NCBI RefSeq assembly: GCF_000173075.1
Contig: NZ_ABVL01000003.1
Location: 248,001-312,000 of the forward strand
Direction of reading: 5' to 3'
Length of the DNA stretch: 64,000 nt
DNA from: Chthoniobacter flavus Ellin428
Lineage (GTDB): Bacteria; Verrucomicrobiota; Verrucomicrobiia; Chthoniobacterales; Chthoniobacteraceae
The translations under genes and the position numbers were made by a program. Below are positions 1-8,518 of this stretch, piece by piece; the first letter of the stretch is position 1, and every line of letters begins with the position of its first letter. The notes under the pieces are model-generated. The model made no database searches. It saw nothing but the letters and a program-made list of their open reading frames with translations, and had not been told where the DNA came from.

Positions 1-1
1 A

Positions 2-949
2 GAAAGCGTCGGCTTCCACTGGAACAGCATTTCCGCGATGAGCTGGGGCGCTCTGGCGGAGCTGTATCTGCGCGCCAAGGCCATTGCCCGGCGCGGCGAC
101 ATCAGCGCGCTCAAGCAATTTTACCAGAAGAGGCTGGCGTTTCCGTGGCGTGAATACGAAGAGGACTACAAGCTGGAGATCACGCGAGGCGGTTACCGCA
201 AAGGCGAACTCTGGGAGGACGAAGCCGGCGTAAACGGCCGTGGCCAGCTCGTGGCGGCACCTTTCGAGCCGGGCGACATCGCCGCTCCGCTGCGCATCCT
301 GACTGTGGACTGCCAGATGGATCATGTGTTCGCCGTGGTGCGCTCGTGGAGCGCCAATGGTTCATCGCGACTGATCTGGAATGAACGGCTCCTCACGTTC
401 GACGATGTGGAGGCGCTGCAAATGCGCTTCGGCATTCATCCGAGCCTCGTCTTTCTCGATGCCGGCTACGCGACCTACGACGTGTATAGGGAATGCGGCA
501 AACGCGGCTGGGTTGCGCTCATGGGCGACCGCCGGCCAACGTTCGTCCACCGCACCAAAACAGGGAAGTCCGTGCAGCGGTTCTACTCGCCGAGACGCAA
601 GGTGGTCCTCGGGCACGCCAGCCATTGCTACGTCCATTACTGGAGCAACCTGAACCTTAAGGACACGCTGGCCCGACTGCGGCGCAACCAGGACCCGGAG
701 CGGGGCGCGACCTGGGAGGTGCCCGACGACATCGACGACGAGTATCTCGCGCAGATGGAAAGCGAACGCCGGGTGAAAAAGGGCGGCAAATGGATATGGG
801 AACGGGTCGGCAAGCGGCCGAATCATTACTGGGATGCCGAGTGTCTCCAGGCGGTAGCGGCCACGATGCTCAAGCTGATCGGCCGCGAATCGGTGAGTGC
901 CGAACCCGTGAAGGAAGGAGCCGCAGTTGACGCGGCGGAGTCGGCATGA
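2..949 (+). CDS. Phage terminase large subunit, GpA-like, C-terminal part (5' truncated by window)
   Basis: The reading frame is open to the left edge, so the ATG at 38 is internal. The fragment corresponds to the C-terminal nuclease half of a lambda GpA-type terminase, which cuts concatemeric DNA and feeds it through the portal into the prohead. The start reads GFHWNSIS followed by SWGALAEL, a typical GpA stretch. Acidic residues of the RNase H-like nuclease are visible in LTVDCQMD, VFLDAGY and NHYWDAEC. The ATPase half with Walker A and B lies off the window. The stop overlaps the next start (ATGA). Confidence 0.9.
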   Translation, partial: ESVGFHWNSISAMSWGALAELYLRAKAIARRGDISALKQFYQKRLAFPWREYEEDYKLEITRGGYRKGELWEDEAGVNGRGQLVAAPFEPGDIAAPLRILTVDCQMDHVFAVVRSWSANGSSRLIWNERLLTFDDVEALQMRFGIHPSLVFLDAGYATYDVYRECGKRGWVALMGDRRPTFVHRTKTGKSVQRFYSPRRKVVLGHASHCYVHYWSNLNLKDTLARLRRNQDPERGATWEVPDDIDDEYLAQMESERRVKKGGKWIWERVGKRPNHYWDAECLQAVAATMLKLIGRESVSAEPVKEGAAVDAAESA

Positions 950-1176
950 AACACGACTCTTTCTTTTATCCGCTCAAACTTACCCTCGGTTTCCTGGCGA
1001 TTGTCGCGGTGGGACTTCTCGGAGGCTGCGCCGGCAGCGCCCTCGACCGCGAATTTCGCTCGAAGGTCAAATCCGACACTGTCGACGTCCAGGGCACCTA
1101 CGACCCGGCCACCGATTCAGTGGGCGGCGAGATTCGCAACACTCTCGAGTTTCGCGACCCCAAAACCGTCCGCTGA
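946..1176 (+). CDS. Small phage-encoded lipoprotein
   Basis: A 76-residue protein with a signal-anchor (FLAIVAVGLLGGC) that ends in a lipobox-like Gly-Gly-Cys at residue 27, so it is probably lipidated and held in a membrane after secretion. The mature part is about 50 charged residues with no family I recognise. It overlaps the terminase stop by 4 nt and precedes the GH75-like gene, so it could act in lysis (an outer-membrane spanin-like role) or in superinfection exclusion. Both roles are inference from position and lipidation only. Confidence 0.6.
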   Translation: MKHDSFFYPLKLTLGFLAIVAVGLLGGCAGSALDREFRSKVKSDTVDVQGTYDPATDSVGGEIRNTLEFRDPKTVR

Positions 1177-1185
1177 TCGCGCGCC

Positions 1186-1875
1186 ATGTTCACCGTCCCG
1201 CCTGCCTCCGCCGCCACACTTGGCGGCATTGATTTCAGCGTCGCCACGCCCGTGGCCGGCTTTTGCCAATCGCTTTTCGATACGTTTGATCGCCAAGACA
1301 GCCAAAGCGATCCGAGCCAATGCAAAGCGATCCTCCGCTTCCCGAGCGGCGTGATTTCCTGGAGTTCCAAGCTCGCCATCGATGCCGACGGTGTTGCCGC
1401 CGACCCCGGCCGCCGCTGTGGCACGCAACTCGACCCGCTCGACGGCCAGAACGACACGTCGTTTCATTTTCCGAACGGTTGCCCGCTCTCCAGCGAGCGG
1501 CATCCCTTCATCGTTCTCCCCCTCGGCGTCTTCCGTGCCGCTACGGGCCTCTCGATCGGCGATCTCGCTGTCGTCATCTATCGCGACATTCTCACCGCAG
1601 CGATCTGCGGCGATCTCGGGCCGAGCCACAAGATCGGGGAAGGCTCGATCCGCGTGCATGAAGCGTTTCATCCACCCGCGCCCGACCCGTGTGCGGTGCG
1701 AAATCCCGACGGCAGTTGCCGCCGCATTCACGATGCGAGCATCGAGCAGGATGTGCTCTTCTTTGTCTTCCCCGGTTCCGCCATCGGTTCCGCGCTGACT
1801 CCGGACAACGCCGAGATGCTCATCAAAGCGCGCGCGTTCGCGCTGTTCGCCCAACTCCACAGCCCATCGGCATAA
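1186..1875 (+). CDS. Glycoside hydrolase family 75 (chitosanase-like) protein
   Basis: A 229-residue protein whose central part resembles GH75 endo-chitosanases: a KLAIDADG motif near residue 65, a HPFIVLPLGVF strand, and an ICGDLGPSHKIGEG segment. Asp143 and Glu152 sit nine residues apart, matching the catalytic Asp/Glu spacing I recall for the fungal GH75 enzyme. The family hydrolyses beta-1,4 links between glucosamine residues. There is no signal peptide. It lies inside the packaging and head operon between the terminase and portal genes, an unusual place for a lysin. It may be a virion or lysis enzyme acting on a deacetylated wall or capsule glycan. Substrate is not provable from sequence. 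Confidence 0.65.
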   Translation: MFTVPPASAATLGGIDFSVATPVAGFCQSLFDTFDRQDSQSDPSQCKAILRFPSGVISWSSKLAIDADGVAADPGRRCGTQLDPLDGQNDTSFHFPNGCPLSSERHPFIVLPLGVFRAATGLSIGDLAVVIYRDILTAAICGDLGPSHKIGEGSIRVHEAFHPPAPDPCAVRNPDGSCRRIHDASIEQDVLFFVFPGSAIGSALTPDNAEMLIKARAFALFAQLHSPSA

Positions 1876-1877
1876 GC

Positions 1878-2132
1878 ATGGCCGCTCCCGATTACTCCAT
1901 CGGCTTCACCCGTGAAGAGGTGGAGGAGATTCTGGCCGCGCAGAAAGCAGAACTGAAGCGCGCGCTTGCGGCCTGGCAGGAGTCGGGTTCGACCATCACC
2001 AAACGCCGGATCGACGAGATCCACGCGATCATCGAGGCCTGCCAGATCGCGCTCAAGAAACTTGCCCCCGAGGTCTATGGAAAACGGGCGCGCGTCGACA
2101 CGAGCGCGGTCTTCGGCTTTCTCCCGAAATGA
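1878..2132 (+). CDS. gpW-like head-tail joining protein (candidate)
   Basis: An 84-residue, mostly helical, charged protein starting at the ATG 3 nt after the GH75-like stop. Its place between terminase and a lambda-type portal is where lambda gene W lies. Similar small proteins contain a helix-turn-helix bundle (here FTREEVEEILAAQKAEL and RRIDEIHAIIEACQIAL). Its stop overlaps the portal start by 4 nt, which suggests coupled translation. Family assignment rests on size, helicity and position; a longer upstream reading exists in frame but would overlap the preceding gene heavily. Confidence 0.55.
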   Translation: MAAPDYSIGFTREEVEEILAAQKAELKRALAAWQESGSTITKRRIDEIHAIIEACQIALKKLAPEVYGKRARVDTSAVFGFLPK

Positions 2133-3571
2133 ACCCGTTGCTCAAATTGGCGCGTGCGATTCTGCCGCGCGCGTGGTTCAGCCCGTATGAGGGAGCCAAT
2201 TACTCGCCGCGCCGCGCGCGCGTGCCGGGGTTCTTTCCACGCGACGCGAAGCTCGACCTTTCGTCGGGGCCGCGCCGGGAATTGGTCCGCCGCTCGCGCT
2301 ACCTGCACAAGAATTCCGGGTTCGTGCGCGAACTGGTCGGCAGCATGGCCATCTACGCTACGGGTGACGGCATCAAGCCGCAGGCGCTTTCTGCGGATGC
2401 CAATTGGAACAAAGCCGCCCATGAATACTTTGCACGCTGGGCAGCGCGGTGTGAAATCACCCAGCGATTCTCGTTCGCGGAATGCCAGTCGCTCGTCTGC
2501 CGCGGCATGGACGTGGACGGTGAATACTTCCTCCTCAAGACGCGGGACGCCCTTGGGGCGGCAAAGCTCCAGCTTATCGAATCGCACCGGATCGGGGATG
2601 CCGAGCAGGGTAATACAGAAGATGGCATCGAGTTCGATGCCTACGGCGCGCCCGCATTCTACCGGATCTTGCTCGATGGCGGAGGGTTCAAGGACATCCC
2701 CGCGCCGTTGATGCTCCACGTCTTCGAACCGGAGAATGTGACCGGCGTCCGCAATGCGCCGACCTTGCAGCATTCGGTCAATCATCTCCTGGATGAAATG
2801 GAGCTAATCGCCCTGGAGAAACACGCGGTCAAAGACAACGCCGACGTGGCGCGGGTGCTCAAAACCGAGCGCGGCGATCTCGATGAGGACGGAGACTTCA
2901 CGATCCGGCAGCCGGGAAACGTCGACCCGGCGGCAACCGAGCCGAGCGCGTTGCAACGGATCGTCGGCGGCAAACTCGTGGCGCTCAAACCCGGCGAATC
3001 CTTGGACAGCTTTCAATCGAACCGGCCAAGCCCGACCTTCACCGGATTCCTCGAATATCTGCGGCGGGATTCCGCGCTTGGCCACATCCCGTACGAGTTT
3101 GCGGCGGATTCGAGCAAGGTCGGCGGCGCGGGTGTGCGACTCGTCGTCGCTAAAGCCGACCGCCGGTTCAGTTATCGGCAACTCATCCTCATCGAACGGT
3201 TCCTCAAGCCGGTGTGGCTCTTTGTCATCGGCGACGCCATCGCCACGAAGCGTCTGCCCGAGGTCGTGAATTGGACGAAGGTCGCATTCACTACGCCGCG
3301 GCGCATCACCGTCGATGCGGGCCGCGAAGCGCAGCAAAACCGGGCGGACGTGGAAACCGGCTTAAAAACCATCGAGGAACATTTCGCGGAACAGGGCATG
3401 GACTTCGCCGAGGAAATGGAGATTCGCGCGCAGAACGCTCGGGCGCTGCTCGATCTGGCCAAGAAATACGACATTCCGCTGGAGATGCTTTGGAACCCGG
3501 ATGGCGGCACCGCCGCAACGCCCGCTGTCGGCGAAAGCGACGACCCGCCGCCTTCGGGCGTTGCGCGATAA
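2129..3571 (+). CDS. Phage portal protein, lambda gpB family
   Basis: A 480-residue portal protein that would form the dodecameric ring at the capsid vertex used for DNA entry and tail attachment. Recognisable stretches are RRELVRRSRYLHKNSGFVREL near the N-terminus, DVDGEYFLL, LQLIESHRIGD and MLHVFEPENVTGVR, all in the order seen in lambda-family portals. The length is close to the usual 480-530 residues. It starts 4 nt inside the gpW-like gene and ends immediately before a strong hairpin. Confidence 0.93.
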   Translation: MNPLLKLARAILPRAWFSPYEGANYSPRRARVPGFFPRDAKLDLSSGPRRELVRRSRYLHKNSGFVRELVGSMAIYATGDGIKPQALSADANWNKAAHEYFARWAARCEITQRFSFAECQSLVCRGMDVDGEYFLLKTRDALGAAKLQLIESHRIGDAEQGNTEDGIEFDAYGAPAFYRILLDGGGFKDIPAPLMLHVFEPENVTGVRNAPTLQHSVNHLLDEMELIALEKHAVKDNADVARVLKTERGDLDEDGDFTIRQPGNVDPAATEPSALQRIVGGKLVALKPGESLDSFQSNRPSPTFTGFLEYLRRDSALGHIPYEFAADSSKVGGAGVRLVVAKADRRFSYRQLILIERFLKPVWLFVIGDAIATKRLPEVVNWTKVAFTTPRRITVDAGREAQQNRADVETGLKTIEEHFAEQGMDFAEEMEIRAQNARALLDLAKKYDIPLEMLWNPDGGTAATPAVGESDDPPPSGVAR

Positions 3572-3573
3572 GC

Positions 3574-3607
3574 GAGATAATCGTTTCGGCACGATTATCT
3601 CCCTGTT
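3574..3607 (+). terminator. Intrinsic terminator or attenuator after the portal gene; copy 1 of a duplicated hairpin
   Basis: A perfect 11-bp stem, GAGATAATCGT paired with ACGATTATCTC, closes a TTCGGC loop and is followed by CCTGTTTTT. It starts 2 nt after the portal stop. The same 28 bases recur at 22,462-22,489. It lies inside the morphogenesis operon, so it may reduce rather than block transcription into the protease and capsid genes. Confidence 0.8.
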
Positions 3608-3627
3608 TTTGACAGACGGCGTGGGAC

Positions 3628-4437
3628 GTGACCCAGCTCTTGCACTCCCTCTACCATCAGCCCTGGCTCATCACGCCCGAGGCTCACGCTGCAATGCGCC
3701 GGGCGGCCCGGGCCTGCGACCTCTTCAGCGATCCGCCGGCTGAGCCGCCGGACTCCGATCTTCTGCAAATCGAGAACGGCATCGGCATCATCCCGATCAC
3801 CGGCGTGCTGATGAAGCGCCCGGATATTTTCTCGCGCGTACTGCTCGGCGCGGCCGACATGGACGAAATCAGCGAGGCTATCAACGAGGCTGGCGACCGC
3901 GAAGATGTGCAGGCGGTTCTTTTGGACATCGACTCGCCTGGCGGCACCGTCACCGGCACGCCCGAGCTCGCGGCCGCGGTGGCGGCGCTCTCAAGAGCCA
4001 AATACGTCTATGCGTTCTCGGACGGGCAGATGTGCAGCGCGGCCTACTGGATCGCGTCACAGGCCGATGTAATCTTCTCGACGCCCAGCGCGCGGGTCGG
4101 CTCCATCGGGGTGCTACTCCCGATGCTGGATGAGACCGAGGCGTTCAAGCAGGAGGGGCTGAAGGTCGATCTCTTTGCCGCCGGCAAATACAAGAGTGTC
4201 GGCGTGCCGGGCGTGGCGCTGACCGACGACCAGCGCACCTGGCTCCAGTCCATGATCGACGAGATCAATGGCGAATTTCAGGCGGCGGTGCTGGCCCGTG
4301 GCCGTGCCATCGATCCCGCCGCGATGGAAGGGCAGGATTTCTCGGGGCAGAAAGCGTTTGAGAATTCCCTCACCGCCGGGGTCATGCTGGATCGCGCCAC
4401 GGTGCTGACCAAGATGCAGGCGCGGCATGTGAGTTGA
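3628..4437 (+). CDS. Prohead protease / S49 (SppA-like) peptidase
   Basis: A 269-residue S49-family serine peptidase, the lambda gpC type, which matures the prohead by cutting scaffold and capsid proteins. Motifs in order: IDSPGGTVTG (residues 101-110), the nucleophile region GQMCSAAYW with Ser137, and the AAGKYKSVG segment whose Lys189 is the likely general base. The start is a GTG at 3628; no better in-frame ATG precedes the conserved core. It lies between portal and scaffold genes as in lambda-like phages. Confidence 0.9.
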   Translation: MTQLLHSLYHQPWLITPEAHAAMRRAARACDLFSDPPAEPPDSDLLQIENGIGIIPITGVLMKRPDIFSRVLLGAADMDEISEAINEAGDREDVQAVLLDIDSPGGTVTGTPELAAAVAALSRAKYVYAFSDGQMCSAAYWIASQADVIFSTPSARVGSIGVLLPMLDETEAFKQEGLKVDLFAAGKYKSVGVPGVALTDDQRTWLQSMIDEINGEFQAAVLARGRAIDPAAMEGQDFSGQKAFENSLTAGVMLDRATVLTKMQARHVS

Positions 4438-4456
4438 CAGCGAACGCCGGGAAACA

Positions 4457-4978
4457 ATGAAAACTCTCGACGAGCAACTCGAAGACGCCCTCGCACGGGT
4501 CAAGCAACTCGAAGCCGACGCCCAGGCGAGCAGCACGCTGCTCACCGAGGCGGCCCGGCAATCGGACGAGTTGCGGACGAAAGTCACGGCGTTCACCAAG
4601 GAATCCGACGCACTCACCCTGGCCAATCAGGAACTCTCCGAACAGCGCGACCAACTTTCCCGCGACCTGGTGGCCGCCAAACAGTCACTTACCTCCACGG
4701 CAAACACGATCGAGGAACTGGCCAAGGCCAAGGAACAAATCACCACGCTGACCAGCGAGATCGAAACGCTCAAGGCCAACGCCAAGACCGCTGAGCGTAT
4801 CGCCGCCGAGCACTACGGCGCCGCCAGTCCGCAGCCCGTGCCCGTCACGCCCCGGGGCGATGCCGAGGCCGAAGCTCTGCTCACCCGGTTCAAGGCCATC
4901 ACCGACCCGAAGGAGCAAACCACCTTCTGGCGCTCCCTCACCGCCCAACAGCGCACCCAGATCCTCAACGCCAAGTAA
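4457..4978 (+). CDS. Coiled-coil capsid scaffold / decoration-region protein
   Basis: A 173-residue protein that is almost entirely heptad coiled coil from residue 1 to about 120 (EQLEDALARVKQLEADAQ and similar), then a Pro-rich hinge (SPQPVPVTPRGD) and a short C-terminal domain. Position between protease and major capsid gene and the helical composition match phage scaffolding proteins such as lambda Nu3, which in lambda overlaps the protease gene in frame. Here it is a separate gene starting 19 nt after the protease stop. Function is inferred from context. Confidence 0.65.
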   Translation: MKTLDEQLEDALARVKQLEADAQASSTLLTEAARQSDELRTKVTAFTKESDALTLANQELSEQRDQLSRDLVAAKQSLTSTANTIEELAKAKEQITTLTSEIETLKANAKTAERIAAEHYGAASPQPVPVTPRGDAEAEALLTRFKAITDPKEQTTFWRSLTAQQRTQILNAK

Positions 4979-4990
4979 CCGACCACTCCC

Positions 4991-5884
4991 ATGCCGAACA
5001 CACTCACCAATGTAAATGACATCAAGGTCGCGCAAACGGCGCTCCAGCCGTGGATGGCTGCGCTCCTGCCGTTGCGCGCCTTTTCGACCAACTTTTCGCC
5101 CGAACCCGCCGATAAGCTCGACACCGTGCGGGTGCCCGTCGTGGGCGCTCCGTCCCAGTCCAGCGATTTCGTCGACAGCTACACGGGCAACCCGGATTCC
5201 ACGGTCACGGTAATCCCGGTGCAGTTGAACCGGCACAAATTCAAGACGATCCACGTCACGGCGCGGGAGGCAAGCGAGACGGCGCTCAATGTCCTTGAAA
5301 CGCTGGTTTCCAGCGCGGTCAAGCAGCTCGCGACCGATGTTCTCCAGGACATCTTCTCGACGATCACCGCAGCCAATTTCGGCAATCCCGCCATTCCCGC
5401 GGTTGCTGCCGCCAATTTCGACTACAAGAAGGTGCTCGCCATCCGCGGTGCGTGCAGCAACGCGAAGATGCCCGTGACGGATCGCGGCCTAGTGCTCGAT
5501 GGCGCCTACTACACCAATCTGCTCGGCGACGATGTGGTGGCGAAGAGCTTCATCCAGCCGGTCGCACAGCCCGGCGTGGTCGAGGCGCAGATCCGCCGCC
5601 TCGCTGGATTCGACATGTATGAGACGGTCATCCTGCCGGACAACGGAGAAAAGCTTGTGGGCTTCGCCTCGCACCCGAGCGGCATGGCCGTCGCGATGCG
5701 CTACCTTCCGCCGGTCGCCGATTACGATGAATCGGGCGCGGTCACCGATCCCGAGACGGGCCTCACCTTCGGCTACCTGCGCTTCACGGAGATTCAATCC
5801 AACCGGATCTTCGTCACAGTGGAATGCCTCTACGGCTTCATGCCTGCCGTCGCGAACGGCATCCAGCGCATCGTTCAGCCGTAA
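4991..5884 (+). CDS. Major capsid protein
   Basis: A 297-residue protein placed directly after the scaffold gene, where the major capsid protein is expected. It has an N-terminal helix, a beta-rich middle (TVRVPVVGAPSQSSDF, HVTAREASET) and a C-terminal region with FGYLRFTEIQSNRIFVTVE, all compatible with an HK97-like fold. It is followed by a strong terminator, consistent with high, separately bounded expression. I cannot name a subfamily. Confidence 0.8.
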   Translation: MPNTLTNVNDIKVAQTALQPWMAALLPLRAFSTNFSPEPADKLDTVRVPVVGAPSQSSDFVDSYTGNPDSTVTVIPVQLNRHKFKTIHVTAREASETALNVLETLVSSAVKQLATDVLQDIFSTITAANFGNPAIPAVAAANFDYKKVLAIRGACSNAKMPVTDRGLVLDGAYYTNLLGDDVVAKSFIQPVAQPGVVEAQIRRLAGFDMYETVILPDNGEKLVGFASHPSGMAVAMRYLPPVADYDESGAVTDPETGLTFGYLRFTEIQSNRIFVTVECLYGFMPAVANGIQRIVQP

Positions 5885-5917
5885 GCGCGGCACGAAACAT
5901 TTCGGTGGTTGCAAAAG

Positions 5918-5952
5918 CCCCGCTGCTGGAAACGGCAGCGGGGTTATTTCTT
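5918..5952. terminator. Bidirectional intrinsic terminator after the capsid gene
   Basis: CCCCGCTGC pairs with GCAGCGGGG around an 8-nt loop. On the plus strand the stem is followed by TTATTTCTT; on the minus strand by CTTTTGC. It therefore serves both the capsid operon and the convergent moron at 5951-6754. Confidence 0.9.
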
Positions 5953-6754
5953 AAACCGCGCCCGCCTCCCGACGAATCGCATGTACGCTTCGGTTCCATA
6001 GCATGCGCAACGGTTGAAAAGCACCGATCCGCGACCAGAGCATTCTAACTTCCCCGTTGCGATTTAAGAAAGAGCCGGCGACTCCAGGGCGGATGGCGTG
6101 ACGTGAAATAAAGAATTGAAACGCGAATCCGCGAAACGTCAGCAGACAGCCGTTGTGTCCCTCAGTTCTAGTGCTGAAAGGCTGCGAAAGTAGCTGGCGC
6201 ACGTCGATTTCCGGCTCAGGCAAAAAGGGCGCTACCAAACATCCGTATTCATCGGGCTCCCCTGGGTCTTCTTTGTCCAACATGCGTCGCATGATTTCCT
6301 CGTGAGGCCCAAGATCGACACATCGAAAAAATGCACCTTTCGCAACTCCTACGCGCCATAAAAGTGACAACAAAAAGAGCTTTAGCCGAGGGTAATCTAG
6401 ACCACGGAGAGTGACAATTCTGTCCTCTGGCTTCTGAGGAAGAGGAAGCACGACGCTCAACACGCTCTCAGACGCATACTGTTCGTACCTGCTAAAGCGC
6501 CTTTCGCAATTTTCGCACAACAGACGCTCCCAAAAGCCAGTCTGATGCGTCGTGTCCGAGATCCGGCCTGATTGAAGATCACGAACGACAACCATGCGAG
6601 GATGAACCGTAGGATCAAGCACCGCCTTGTAGGCCAAATCGGGCAAGATGTGTGATCGGCATAGCTTTGCGGATCTCCCGCAAAGCGCGCAAGATTGGGA
6701 AGATGGATTCAAGATTGTGGCACTCTTTATAGTGCAGAAGTAAGACGACCGCAA
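5951..6754 (-). CDS. Moron with zinc-binding/HNH-like cysteine pattern (function unknown)
   Basis: A 267-residue protein on the strand opposite to all its phage neighbours, lying between the capsid and connector genes. Its coding sequence is visibly AT-richer than the phage genes around it. The N-terminal third has Cys22-X2-Cys25, a SH pair with His35 in CRSHILPDLAY, then Cys80-X2-Cys83 in LLCENCERRFSRYE. This CX2C / SH-I-P / CX2C order is typical of HNH-like zinc modules, but I see no clear catalytic ββα motif. The rest is not recognised. A cargo gene acting in the lysogen is likely; nuclease or defence function is inference. Confidence 0.6.
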   Translation of the reverse strand: MRSSYFCTIKSATILNPSSQSCALCGRSAKLCRSHILPDLAYKAVLDPTVHPRMVVVRDLQSGRISDTTHQTGFWERLLCENCERRFSRYEQYASESVLSVVLPLPQKPEDRIVTLRGLDYPRLKLFLLSLLWRVGVAKGAFFRCVDLGPHEEIMRRMLDKEDPGEPDEYGCLVAPFLPEPEIDVRQLLSQPFSTRTEGHNGCLLTFRGFAFQFFISRHAIRPGVAGSFLNRNGEVRMLWSRIGAFQPLRMLWNRSVHAIRREAGAV

Positions 6755-6811
6755 AGCCGCGCTCGGACTTCAATTCTGGAGCGCCGCCGCCTTTGACATC
6801 CGCGCGGGAGC

Positions 6812-7120
6812 ATGTCGCTCCAGGATGAAAAAGCCGCCGCCCTCACCGAGATTCTAGCTGTCACCGGCGAACCCGTCGTGTGGCAAGGTCAGACCTACCA
6901 GGCTCTGGTCACCGACAATCCGCTGAGCCTCGAACTCGCGCTTGGTGGCTTCGTGGCCAAAGGCGATTGCACGATGAAGATCCCGCGCGCGGCGTTCACG
7001 GACGAGAAACCGAAGATCGGCGATCCGATTCAATTCCAGGAAACGGACTACCGCATCACACGCGTCACTGACCATCCGCAGTATCCAATGCTGGTGCTCG
7101 TGGCCGAACCGAAGGAGTAA
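6812..7120 (+). CDS. Head-tail connector/stopper protein (candidate)
   Basis: A 102-residue beta-rich protein (DPIQFQETDYRITRVTDHPQYPMLVLVAEPKE at the C-terminal end in outline) that resumes the phage operon after the moron. Size, beta content and position downstream of the capsid gene fit a head-tail adaptor or stopper such as lambda gpFII. It ends 2 nt before the next start. The family is not certain. Confidence 0.5.
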   Translation: MSLQDEKAAALTEILAVTGEPVVWQGQTYQALVTDNPLSLELALGGFVAKGDCTMKIPRAAFTDEKPKIGDPIQFQETDYRITRVTDHPQYPMLVLVAEPKE

Positions 7121-7122
7121 CG

Positions 7123-7530
7123 ATGATCGACCACGCTCTCGACGATACGCTGCTTGCGTATCTCAAACAAATGCCCCAGCTCACGGCGCTCAACGGTTAC
7201 ACCGGCCAGGAAAACGCAGAACACAAGCTGCCGGCGCTCACGGTCAGCACCACAACGGCCGAGGCGCTTGCCGGCTCCGACCTGGCTTTCAAGGGCGAAG
7301 TGGACGTGATCATCGAAAGCGAGGCGCACGACACGACTGCCGATGCCCATGCCGAGCGCGTGGAATCGGTGCGCGCAGCCCTCGCGGATCGCGCCACGGT
7401 CATTGCCGCGCTGAACGCGACGGAAAAACTGCACATCTATGGCTATGCCCCAATCGGCACCGAGCCCACCGTGGGCGACGCCCGTTTCAACACGAAGATC
7501 AAGTATCGGTTCGGCTTCGGGCCAGCATGA
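7123..7530 (+). CDS. Tail terminator/completion protein, gpU-like (candidate)
   Basis: A 135-residue alpha/beta protein. The opening DHALDDTLLAYLKQMPQL and a central VDVIIESEAHD strand followed by a long helix (AERVESVRAALADRATVIAAL) resemble phage minor tail U / tail-completion proteins, which cap the tail tube and join it to the head. It overlaps the next gene by 4 nt. The assignment depends mainly on size and gene order. Confidence 0.5.
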   Translation: MIDHALDDTLLAYLKQMPQLTALNGYTGQENAEHKLPALTVSTTTAEALAGSDLAFKGEVDVIIESEAHDTTADAHAERVESVRAALADRATVIAALNATEKLHIYGYAPIGTEPTVGDARFNTKIKYRFGFGPA

Positions 7531-7736
7531 GCGTTGACACCGAAAGCGAGGCAACCGTGAACGCCATCCAGGAAACCCTCACCAAACATCGGCAGGAAAA
7601 GGCCATGATCGAAAAGCGCTCGGCGGGCGATCAGCAACGCCTGCGCGAACTCGACGCCATCATTGCGGCGCTGGAAGCCATTCCCCCGGCACCCACCGAC
7701 GTTCTGGCCGAAGCACTCACCACGAACCAGAACTAA
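7527..7736 (+). CDS. Small helical phage protein
   Basis: A 69-residue, highly helical protein (a coiled coil across most of its length) overlapping the preceding stop by 4 nt and followed after 3 nt by the next gene. The tight packing shows it is a real member of the late operon. I do not recognise a family. Confidence 0.55.
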   Translation: MSVDTESEATVNAIQETLTKHRQEKAMIEKRSAGDQQRLRELDAIIAALEAIPPAPTDVLAEALTTNQN

Positions 7737-7739
7737 GCC

Positions 7740-8072
7740 ATGCCCGCCAGCGACGTATCATTCGGCATTACGCGCCATGAAGGCGCGCTCATCGACTCGG
7801 TGGAGACCGACGACAGCGTGCAGGTCAAGGAATTGGCGGGCAGCGACGGCGAAATCGCCCGCGTCCGGCCCTATCGCAAAATGACCGAGGGCTCGGTGAA
7901 GGGACACGGCACACTTTCGGTGGTACCCGGCGTCGGCGACCCCGGCGTGACCGGCGTGGGCAGCACGGGCGTGACCGTGATCACGAACGTGAAGCAGAAC
8001 GAGACCAACGAGGATTTCGACGGCTGGGAATACAGCTTCAAGAATTACCCGAACGCCGAGGCCGTGAGCTAA
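7740..8072 (+). CDS. Candidate tail tube protein
   Basis: A 110-residue beta-rich protein with many Gly and Val residues in the middle (GVGDPGVTGVGSTGVTVIT) and a conserved-looking end, GWEYSFKNYPNA. It lies between the completion protein and the chaperone pair, where the major tail tube gene is expected. It is short for a lambda V-type tube protein, so either this gene or the next could be the tube subunit. No sequence family is recognised. Confidence 0.4.
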   Translation: MPASDVSFGITRHEGALIDSVETDDSVQVKELAGSDGEIARVRPYRKMTEGSVKGHGTLSVVPGVGDPGVTGVGSTGVTVITNVKQNETNEDFDGWEYSFKNYPNAEAVS

Positions 8073-8074
8073 CC

Positions 8075-8518
8075 ATGAAAAAAGGCGATCAACTTTGCAT
8101 CCTGCGCGCCGATGTGAACACCGAAGCGGACGCACTCAATATCCTGCGCCTGGTCGGGGCGCTCACGGCAGTCGGCGTTCAACTCGATGACGATTGCCCG
8201 TATCTGGAAACGCGCGAGCTGGTCGAAGCCGGCGAACGCCGTTTGGTCACTTGGACCCTCAAGGCCCGGAGCATTTGCGGCCGGTTTGAAACGCGCAAAC
8301 TCATCGACGCCTGGCACGATCCGGTCTGGACGACGCAACACCTGGAGCATCCCTTCGCCTACATCAAGACGGCGTTCCAAAACGCCAGCTTGCTCGGCGC
8401 GGAAGTCGCCCGGCTCGCACCGGTCGCACTCATCCGTAAAGGCCGTCGATTCGCGCTCGTGCCCTTCGATGCGACGCCGGAACGCCGCCAGGAACTTCTC
8501 ACCGCTCTCGAAAAATGA
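8075..8518 (+). CDS. Tail-region protein of unknown function
   Basis: A 147-residue soluble protein with a mixed alpha/beta composition, 2 nt after the previous gene and overlapping the chaperone gene start by 4 nt. Its position just before the tail chaperones suggests a tail structural or assembly role. No motif or family is recognised. Confidence 0.45.
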   Translation: MKKGDQLCILRADVNTEADALNILRLVGALTAVGVQLDDDCPYLETRELVEAGERRLVTWTLKARSICGRFETRKLIDAWHDPVWTTQHLEHPFAYIKTAFQNASLLGAEVARLAPVALIRKGRRFALVPFDATPERRQELLTALEK

